This document shows, piece after piece, positions 1 through 4,578 of a stretch of 5,855 nt of DNA. The stretch is from Gammaproteobacteria bacterium (lineage in GTDB: Bacteria; Pseudomonadota; Gammaproteobacteria; HK1). The stretch is taken from positions 1 to 5,855 of the forward strand of contig JAGRHX010000637.1 of assembly GCA_020444775.1 (NCBI GenBank), written 5' to 3'. Positions within the stretch are counted from its first letter, which is position 1, and each line of letters opens with the position of its first letter. Below the pieces are notes generated by a model. The model had not been told where the DNA came from. It ran no database searches and worked only from the letters and a program-made list of their open reading frames with translations. A program made the position numbers and the translations under genes.

Positions 1-196
1 CGCCGATGCAGAAGAACCGGTCGCCCGCGCCGGTCAGGATGACGACACGCGTCCGTGTCTCGCGCCGGATCGCATTGATGCAATCACGCAGCTCGTGGCA
101 CATGGTCACATTGAACATATTGCCGTCTTCCGGACGATTGAGCGTGATCGTCCCAATCGGGCCGTCTTCTTCGTAGATGATGGTCTCGTAGCTCAT
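1..196 (-). CDS. Enoyl-CoA hydratase/isomerase (crotonase) family protein, N-terminal part only
   Basis: This is the first 65 codons of a crotonase-superfamily gene; the rest lies beyond the left edge. The family typically acts on acyl-CoA thioesters in the cytoplasm (hydration, isomerisation or hydrolysis) by stabilising an enolate in an oxyanion hole. The visible start MSYETIIYEEDGPIGTITLN is followed by R21-P22, giving the typical LNRP turn after the first beta strands. MCHELRDCINAI (residues 32-43) is the usual first helix. VVILTGAGDRFFCIG (51-65) matches the strand and loop that supply the first oxyanion-hole amide. The ATG at 196-194 is chosen because the family start lies just before the first beta strand, and no in-frame start was seen in about the 40 bases before it. 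A weak AGG lies about 8 bases upstream. The gene is divergent from the GMC gene across a 664-base gap. The catalytic acidic residues and the substrate cannot be judged from this fragment, so the exact reaction is unknown. Confidence 0.88.
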   Translation of the reverse strand, partial: MSYETIIYEEDGPIGTITLNRPEDGNMFNVTMCHELRDCINAIRRETRTRVVILTGAGDRFFCIG

Positions 197-204
197 GCTG
201 GTTA

Positions 205-216
205 CCTGGATCCGGG
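205..216. promoter_or_regulatory. Near-perfect palindrome overlapping the ribosome-binding region of the crotonase gene
   Basis: CCTGGATCCGGG reads as its own reverse complement except for one mismatched pair (T207/G214). It lies 9-20 bases before the crotonase start codon and covers its only Shine-Dalgarno-like AGG. It could be an operator or a small hairpin over the ribosome-binding site. It is short, and chance is a real alternative in GC-rich DNA. Confidence 0.25.
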
Positions 217-328
217 ATATGAATGATGGATGCCGCCAACCCGTGACGGCGCAGGCGAGCTCGTGGGGTGAATGGCGGTGATGCAGTAGCGACCGGCCGA
301 GAACTGGCTCGCGCAGACCCGCGCCACC

Positions 329-360
329 GCGCGCTTGCGGCTGCGCCGACCGCTGCGCGC
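329..360. repeat. GC-rich imperfect hairpin
   Basis: Outer arms GCGCGC (329-334 and 355-360) and inner arms GCGG (337-340) / CCGC (350-353) can pair around a 9-base loop, with unpaired TT on one side and T on the other. It lies about 130-165 bases upstream of the crotonase start. It could form in a crotonase leader transcript or act as a terminator-like barrier, but no run of T follows it. The low-complexity GC composition makes chance pairing likely. Confidence 0.3.
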
Positions 361-403
361 CTCACCGCGTCAATTCTCGATCAAATGCGCCATCAAGTCG
401 CCC

Positions 404-455
404 CTTGGCCGGCGCCCGCGGGCCTCGCCCTCGACCCGGCGGGCGCGTCTTGGCC
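404..455. repeat. 8-bp inverted repeat bracketed by 7-bp direct repeats
   Basis: GCGCCCGC (412-419) and its exact reverse complement GCGGGCGC (439-446) are 19 bases apart. The pair is flanked by CTTGGCC at 404-410 and again at 449-455. Nested inverted and direct repeats can mark an operator, a protein-bound loop, or the footprint of a very small insertion. The enclosed segment is only 38 bases, with no transposon-like content. Function unknown. Confidence 0.35.
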
Positions 456-712
456 CTGAACCTGATTGCGGACCCCATTGCGAACGGCGGCCACGACAGG
501 GTCGAATCCGCATGATGCCCTTCGGTCCGCGTCCTTCCTGCAATACCGATGCCTGCTCGACCATCACCACGATGGCACGCGGTGACGCGCAAACAGACTT
601 GAACCGGCGGTCGCGCGGCCCCAAAGTGCCCCCAATACGGACAGATGTTCCTCGGAACTGTCGTCTACGAAGACAGTCATCCTCGCGTTCCAGCGTCTTG
701 ATGTCTGGCTCG

Positions 713-734
713 CTTCTTGCCGTGACTTCTTGCC
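713..734. repeat. 9-bp direct repeat upstream of the GMC gene
   Basis: CTTCTTGCC occurs at 713-721 and again at 726-734, a 13-base period. It lies 127-148 bases before the GMC start codon, where an activator site could sit. Some regulators, such as those of the AraC type, bind direct repeats, but no regulator gene is visible here and the repeat may be fortuitous. Confidence 0.25.
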
Positions 735-843
735 CCCGACGCTTGGCGGCTGGTGGTTCCCCCCACAGAATGATCACGATGATCGACAATCAGGCACGCG
801 GAACCGGCCTCGCAGTGCGCTGCGTTGCCAGGCGCGAACATGC

Positions 844-848
844 AGGAG
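844..848 (+). promoter_or_regulatory. Ribosome-binding site (AGGAG) with ambiguous start assignment
   Basis: AGGAG is the only Shine-Dalgarno-like sequence before the GMC gene. It stands 5 bases before an ATG at 854, but 12 bases before the first in-frame GMC ATG at 861 and 15 before the second at 864. The ATG at 854 is out of frame with GMC and opens a six-codon frame that ends at 872-874. Confidence 0.55.
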
Positions 849-853
849 CGGCG

Positions 854-874
854 ATGACCCATGATGACCGTTGA
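854..874 (+). other. Six-codon overlapping mini-ORF (MTHDDR) at the GMC start
   Basis: An ATG at optimal distance (5 bases) from AGGAG opens the frame MTHDDR, which ends at TGA 872-874, just inside the GMC coding region. The start context ATGACC occurs twice ten bases apart (854-859 and 864-869), so the small frame may be only a by-product of a local duplication. If translated, its stop lies 6-11 bases past the GMC start codons, close enough for reinitiation or coupling. No functional peptide is claimed. Confidence 0.25.
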
Positions 875-2489
875 CTACATCGTGGTCGGCTCGGGCTCCG
901 CCGGCGGCGCGGTAGCGGGCCGTCTGAGCGAGGATGGCAGGCACCAGGTGCTGTGTCTCGAGGCCGGGGACAAGAACGAACGCTACATCTGGACGTTACC
1001 GCCGGCCGGCAGTGCGTTTCTGGTCGACCATCCCGTCGCCAACTGGCGCTACCAATCGGAGCCGCACGAAGGCCACGGGAACCGCCAGATCTATGTTCCG
1101 CGGGGCAAGCTCCTGGGTGGATCGAGCGCGATCAACGGCGTGATCTACAACCGCGGCCAACAACTCGACTACGACACCTGGGCGCAGATGGGCTGCCGCG
1201 GCTGGAGCTTCGATGATGTCCTGCCGTTCTTGAAACAGCTCGAGAGCACCGAGCTCGGCGACGATGAGTATCGTGGCCGCTCAGGGCCCATCCGAGTGAA
1301 CGAGGCGTCGAAGATCTCGCCTTTCTACGACCTCTTCATCGAATCGGCCAGGTCCGCCGGGATCCCCTACAACGCCGACTACAGCGGGGCGACGCAGGAA
1401 GGGGTGGCCATGGCGCAGCAGACCGTCAAGCGCGGCCTGCGCCAGAGCACGGCCACCCAGTACCTGGCGCCGGCGCGCAAGCGTTCGAACATGACGATAC
1501 TCTCCGGGGCCGAAGCGAGCGCCCTCGTATTCGAGGGCAAGCGCTGTGTCGGGGTGCGTTACGAACGCAACGGCAGGGTCGAGGAAGCGCGGGCGAGGCG
1601 CGAGGTCATCGTGTCATGTGGGACCGCCAACACGCCAAAGCTACTCGAGCTCTCCGGGATCGGTGACCCGAGGCTGCTCATGCAACACGGGATCACCCCG
1701 TTCCACGGGCTCCTCGGCGTCGGTGAAGGCCTGCGCGACCACTACGGTGCCATACTCAAATGGCGCTTCAACCGGCCGGGGATCTCCATTGCCAGGCGCG
1801 GCCGCGGTTGGCGTCTGATGCTGGAGATCCTGCGCTTTGCCCTGTTCCGCCAGGGATTCATATCTCAGGGTATTGGCACGATACGGGTTTTCACACGTTC
1901 GCGACCCGAGCTCGAGAACCCGGACATCATGATGGTGGTGGCACCCTACATGACCGAGATGCGCGAAGGGCGCAGCCGGCGCATGTCGCCGGTGGAAGGC
2001 TTCTTCATGTATTCGCACGTGCAGCGCACCGAGAGCACTGGCAGCATCCACATCCGCTCGGCGTCCCCCGCCGATCCGCCCTCGATCAACTTCCGCTTCC
2101 TGCAGACCACCAATGACCGCATCACCTCGATCGCCGCGGTACGCCGCGCCCGCGAGCTGATCGGATCACCGCCCATAGCCGAAACCATTGCCGAGGAGCT
2201 ACAGCCGGGCCCACACGTCCAGACCGATGAGGAAATCCTCGCGTTCATCAGGGAAACGGGCCAGATCACCCATCACATGGTCGGCACCTGTCGAATGGGC
2301 CAGGACGACATGGCGGTGGTGGACGAGCGACTCCGGGTCCGCGGACTGATTGGCTTGCGGATCGCCGACGCATCGATCATGCCGACGATGCCCTCGGGCA
2401 ACACCAACGTGCCCTGCATCATGATCGGTGAGAAATGCGCGGCGATGGTGCTGGAGGATGCCGACACGGCTCAGCCACCGAACCGATAG
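861..2489 (+). CDS. GMC-family FAD-dependent oxidoreductase (alcohol/choline dehydrogenase-like)
   Basis: This 542-residue flavoprotein is full length for bacterial GMC dehydrogenases, which typically oxidise primary alcohols to aldehydes and pass electrons from FADH2 to the respiratory chain or oxygen. The Rossmann motif for FAD is DYIVVGSGSAGG (G10, G12, G15), with E34 in LEAG to bind ribose. GMC signature 1 is at residues 81-99 (RGKLLGGSSAINGVIYNRG) and signature 2 at 254-268 (GTANTPKLLELSGIG). The C-terminal catalytic block has HHMVGTCRMG, with H472 as the likely base, and GNTNVPCIMIGEK with N516 at the second active-site position. The 44-residue spacing matches the His-Asn pair I recall for choline oxidase. 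There is no signal peptide. ATG 861 and ATG 864 are both possible starts, as the Shine-Dalgarno is unusually distant. The gene stands alone on its strand and converges on the hydroxyacid dehydrogenase gene. The substrate is not identifiable; medium-chain, aromatic or terpenoid alcohols are possible. Confidence 0.95.
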   Translation: MMTVDYIVVGSGSAGGAVAGRLSEDGRHQVLCLEAGDKNERYIWTLPPAGSAFLVDHPVANWRYQSEPHEGHGNRQIYVPRGKLLGGSSAINGVIYNRGQQLDYDTWAQMGCRGWSFDDVLPFLKQLESTELGDDEYRGRSGPIRVNEASKISPFYDLFIESARSAGIPYNADYSGATQEGVAMAQQTVKRGLRQSTATQYLAPARKRSNMTILSGAEASALVFEGKRCVGVRYERNGRVEEARARREVIVSCGTANTPKLLELSGIGDPRLLMQHGITPFHGLLGVGEGLRDHYGAILKWRFNRPGISIARRGRGWRLMLEILRFALFRQGFISQGIGTIRVFTRSRPELENPDIMMVVAPYMTEMREGRSRRMSPVEGFFMYSHVQRTESTGSIHIRSASPADPPSINFRFLQTTNDRITSIAAVRRARELIGSPPIAETIAEELQPGPHVQTDEEILAFIRETGQITHHMVGTCRMGQDDMAVVDERLRVRGLIGLRIADASIMPTMPSGNTNVPCIMIGEKCAAMVLEDADTAQPPNR

Positions 2490-2495
2490 ATGTGC

Positions 2496-2520
2496 TGCCG
2501 GCATGACTTCGGTCCCCGAA
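2496..2520. terminator. Possible weak bidirectional terminator between convergent genes
   Basis: The 36-base gap between the two convergent stop codons holds the palindrome TGCCGGCA (2496-2503) and a small hairpin, TTCGG-TCC-CCGAA (2508-2520). Either could form in transcripts from both directions. The stems are short and no T-tract follows, so an intrinsic terminator is only a suggestion from position. Confidence 0.3.
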
Positions 2521-2525
2521 TCGCG

Positions 2526-3431
2526 CTAATCATCGTTGGCTGTCCATCCGGCCAGCTGCTCATAGACCTTGATGACGGCCACGCCGTCTTCGTCGCCAAG
2601 ACCCTGGCAGCGAGCCATCTCGTATAGCTGCTGCGCTTGCGTGGCCATCAGCATCGGCACCCCCAGCGATTTACCGAGATCTATCTCGTGCTGCATGTCC
2701 TTGTAGGTGATATCCAGACGGATCCCATCGAAATCTCGTTCCAGCCAGCGAGGTCCCAGATATTGAAACGCCGCGCTGTTGCCCGTGGCGTTGCCGATCA
2801 GCTCGACCATCAGCTTCGGATCGATACCGGCCTTGGCCCCCATCACCAGGGCCTCGGAAGCGACAACCCACCCAGCCTGACACAGCATGTTGTTGACGAG
2901 CTTCATCGCAAGGCCCTGTCCACTGGGGCCTATATGAACGATGGTGCTGGCCATCGTCTCGAGCACCGGTCGGCAATAGGCAAGATCGTCCGCGTCGCCC
3001 CCCACGTAGGCGCGCAGCGTCCCCTCACGCGCGCCCTTCTCCATGCCAGCCACGGGAGAATCCAGCAGGCCTACACCGTGCCCCGCCAGCCGCTTCCAAA
3101 GCCGCTTGATGGTCATGGGGTCGACGGTGCTCATGCAGATCACGCGATCGCCGGGACTCGTACCGCTGGCGACACCCTGCGGGCCGAACAAGACGTCCTC
3201 GACCTGAGCCGTGGTGTCGACCATCAGCACCACTGTACGCGCCTGACGAGCCGCATCCTCCGGACTCGTCGCCAGCCTGGCGCCCTCGTCCACCAGACGC
3301 TGGCACCTCTCCGGCACGACATCGTAGACCACGAGAGGACGTCCTTTACGGATGATGTTCATCGCCATGTGGATGCCCATCATGCCAAGGCCGATGAAGC
3401 CGACAGTCGAATCTCGGTCGCTGTTCACCAT
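2526..3431 (-). CDS. 3-hydroxyisobutyrate dehydrogenase family (beta-hydroxyacid dehydrogenase) NAD(P)-dependent oxidoreductase
   Basis: This is a 301-residue cytoplasmic enzyme, near the family's usual 290-300. The family oxidises beta-hydroxyacids, or reduces the semialdehydes, in valine, glycerate/tartronate and related pathways. The N-terminal Rossmann fold has GFIGLGMMG (residues 11-19, GxGxxG at 14-19). D37 at the end of the second strand suggests NAD+ over NADP+. STVDP (101-105) and DSPVAGMEKGAREGTL (124-139) form the substrate-binding region. GQGLAMKLVNN (171-181) carries the catalytic lysine K177 and N181; ITYKDM (241-246) carries the conserved K244-D245 of the all-helical C-terminal domain. 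The start at 3431 follows a perfect AGGAGG six bases upstream. The frame stays open 22 codons further upstream, but that arginine-rich extension is not typical. The gene is downstream of the SDR gene on the same strand with a 168-base gap, so a separate promoter is plausible. The substrate is not identifiable. Confidence 0.94.
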   Translation of the reverse strand: MVNSDRDSTVGFIGLGMMGIHMAMNIIRKGRPLVVYDVVPERCQRLVDEGARLATSPEDAARQARTVVLMVDTTAQVEDVLFGPQGVASGTSPGDRVICMSTVDPMTIKRLWKRLAGHGVGLLDSPVAGMEKGAREGTLRAYVGGDADDLAYCRPVLETMASTIVHIGPSGQGLAMKLVNNMLCQAGWVVASEALVMGAKAGIDPKLMVELIGNATGNSAAFQYLGPRWLERDFDGIRLDITYKDMQHEIDLGKSLGVPMLMATQAQQLYEMARCQGLGDEDGVAVIKVYEQLAGWTANDD

Positions 3432-3437
3432 GAGCAG

Positions 3438-3443
3438 CCTCCT
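3438..3443 (-). promoter_or_regulatory. Perfect Shine-Dalgarno fixing the hydroxyacid dehydrogenase start
   Basis: On the minus strand the sequence AGGAGG ends six bases before the ATG at 3431-3429. It selects this start over the upstream end of the open frame at 3497. Confidence 0.8.
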
Positions 3444-3504
3444 GAACAAAGCAAAGTGAGCGGCGTGTCGTCTTCCACCCAGGCGTCGCCGACCCAATCG
3501 TCAT

Positions 3505-3530
3505 CTTGGCGTCAGCTTGGCGTCCGCTTG
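3505..3530. repeat. Tandem 11-bp repeat upstream of the hydroxyacid dehydrogenase gene
   Basis: CTTGGCGTCAG is followed directly by CTTGGCGTCCG and then CTTG, giving about 2.4 units of 11 bases. They lie 74-99 bases upstream of the hydroxyacid dehydrogenase start, inside the 168-base gap after the SDR gene. An 11-bp period is about one helical turn, so a protein could contact each unit on the same DNA face. A regulatory site is an inference; simple slippage could also create it. Confidence 0.45.
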
Positions 3531-3599
3531 AACACACGCTTTGCGCCAGCCAGCCGTCGTCCCTCGACACCACTACATCGTTCGACGAGCCGGCCTGAT

Positions 3600-4346
3600 T
3601 CAGATGATCTGGTTCGTCGGCCGGATCACCACCTCGCTCACTGCGACCGTATGCGGCGTGCCCATCGCATACGCAACCGCATCGGCGATATCGTCAGGTG
3701 AAAGGCCCACGCCGGGTGTTTGCGCGGCGTCGCGAAGCGCTTCTCCGGCCACCTTGTCGCCGATCGTCCGATACAGCTCGGTATTCACCAGACCCGGCGA
3801 GATGATCGTCGAGCGAATGTTGTTCTCGCGCTCTTCCTGACGCAGGCCTTCCATGATCGCGCGCACGGCGAACTTGGTTCCACAGTAGACCGCCGAAGCT
3901 GGATAGACCACGTGCCCGGCAACCGAGTCGGTAGCAATGATATGTCCGGCCTTTTGCTGCTTCATGGTCGGTAGAACCGCGGCAATGCCGTTGAGCACAC
4001 CGAGGATGTTGATATCCAGCATCATCCGCCACTCGTCGCGCCGTGCCTCGCTGAGGTTGGCGGTCGGCATGACGCCTGCATTGTTGAAGATGACGTCGAT
4101 GCGACCATATCTGTCCAGTGCCAGACTCGCCAGATTCTCCATGTCCTCGGGCTTGGTGACGTCGGCGACCCGGTAGCTGATCGGACTGTCGGAGAAAGAG
4201 TCCACCAGTGCCTTCAATCTCTCCTCGCGTCGTGCACCGATGACCACCTTGGCCCCACACGCTAGCAAGCGCCTCGTCGTCGCCTCGCCGATACCGCTGC
4301 TGGCGCCGGTTATGATGACGACCTTTCCTTCAATCGTATTGCTCAT
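3600..4346 (-). CDS. Classical short-chain dehydrogenase/reductase (SDR), NADP-type, YdfG-like
   Basis: This 248-residue cytoplasmic NAD(P)-dependent oxidoreductase has the usual length of classical SDRs, which interconvert alcohols and ketones or hydroxyacids and oxoacids. All family marks are present: TGASSGIG (13-20) for the dinucleotide, D62 in ADVT for adenine, NNAG (88-91), and catalytic N113, S141, Y154 and K158 (YCGTK). SPG (183-185) follows the active site. R39-R40 after the second strand points to NADP(H). The ending VVIRPTNQII resembles the conserved end of the YdfG/COG4221 group of 3-hydroxy acid dehydrogenases, to which the ARREERL helix also fits. The start follows GAGG six bases upstream (4353-4356). 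It lies between the cyclase and hydroxyacid dehydrogenase genes on the same strand, with gaps of 232 and 168 bases, so a single operon is possible but not evident. The substrate is unknown. Confidence 0.95.
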   Translation of the reverse strand: MSNTIEGKVVIITGASSGIGEATTRRLLACGAKVVIGARREERLKALVDSFSDSPISYRVADVTKPEDMENLASLALDRYGRIDVIFNNAGVMPTANLSEARRDEWRMMLDINILGVLNGIAAVLPTMKQQKAGHIIATDSVAGHVVYPASAVYCGTKFAVRAIMEGLRQEERENNIRSTIISPGLVNTELYRTIGDKVAGEALRDAAQTPGVGLSPDDIADAVAYAMGTPHTVAVSEVVIRPTNQII

Positions 4347-4352
4347 TTTCCA

Positions 4353-4356
4353 CCTC
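4353..4356 (-). promoter_or_regulatory. Ribosome-binding site of the SDR gene
   Basis: GAGG (within GAGGTGGAAA on the minus strand) sits six bases before the SDR start codon and supports the ATG at 4346. Confidence 0.6.
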
Positions 4357-4439
4357 GGTACTCTTCGTTGGTAGGCGTTTCCCAGGTCATCTGTCGGACC
4401 AAGGTACTTGCCTGACGAGGTAACAATAGCGACGCGCCG

Positions 4440-4469
4440 ATCCTGGTTGATAGGTTGTTCCTACAGGAT
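4440..4469. repeat. Two-part imperfect inverted repeat in the SDR upstream region
   Basis: Outer arms ATCCTG (4440-4445) and CAGGAT (4464-4469) are exact reverse complements. Inside them TAGG (4451-4454) pairs with CCTA (4460-4463) around TTGTT. Five unpaired bases (GTTGA) sit on one side. In a minus-strand transcript this gives a 10-bp stem with a 5-base bulge and 5-base loop, 94-123 bases before the SDR start. It could be an operator, a leader RNA structure or a weak terminator for the cyclase gene. No T-tract follows. Confidence 0.4.
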
Positions 4470-4578
4470 TCTTGCCCGATTCCCTTCGGCAGGGTCTTCA
4501 GCAGGCGACTCGGATTCCACTGGAGCGAGCGTCGGTAATCGCCAACGCGGCCAGGCCATCGCGCCCGCCTGCTCCGGT

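Larger units (their letters stand above)
197..860. other. Long divergent intergenic region with no supported gene
   Basis: This 664-base stretch separates the divergent crotonase and GMC genes and must hold both promoters. Several overlapping open frames cross it on both strands, but their products are rich in arginine, proline and serine, show no family motif, and lack a good ribosome-binding site. The longest are 335-874 (+) and 370-789 (-), the latter from a TTG. No confident -35/-10 pair could be assigned. The stretch does contain an imperfect hairpin (329-360), an inverted repeat bracketed by direct repeats (404-455), a 9-bp direct repeat (713-734) and a small perfect hairpin (811-824, CGCAG-TGCG-CTGCG). 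It is either an unusually large regulatory region or the remains of a decayed gene; I cannot decide which. Confidence 0.6.
4347..4578. other. Intergenic region between the cyclase and SDR genes
   Basis: No gene is supported in these 232 bases. A minus-strand frame (4343-4708) crosses the gap and its TGA overlaps the SDR ATG. However, it opens from a TTG inside the cyclase gene and its product has no coding character. The gap holds an imperfect inverted repeat (4440-4469) and small dyads at 4385-4400 (GGTC/GACC) and 4400-4410 (CAAG-GTA-CTTG). It probably carries the SDR promoter, and perhaps the cyclase terminator. No clear -35/-10 pair was found. Confidence 0.5.

Noticed and set aside
370..789. 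139-codon minus-strand open frame in the divergent region
   Set aside because: It begins at TTG without a Shine-Dalgarno, and its product is low-complexity and basic in its second half. The faint transposase-like helix is too short to support a call.
769..790. Closely spaced GATC dyads (TGATC at 771-775 and 780-784) as an operator
   Set aside because: The elements are only five bases long and partly self-complementary by nature, with no further symmetry to set them apart from chance.
335..874. 179-codon plus-strand open frame upstream of the GMC gene
   Set aside because: Its product is rich in Arg, Pro and Ser with no motif, has no good ribosome-binding site and runs into the GMC start. GC-rich DNA often gives such frames.
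3432..3497. 22-residue N-terminal extension of the hydroxyacid dehydrogenase
   Set aside because: The extension is arginine/histidine-rich and unlike the family. A perfect AGGAGG sits six bases before the internal ATG at 3431.
2637..3701. 354-codon plus-strand open frame antisense to the hydroxyacid dehydrogenase gene
   Set aside because: The opposite strand has every motif of the 3-hydroxyisobutyrate dehydrogenase family. This frame is its His- and Arg-rich shadow and extends past the gene only by chance.
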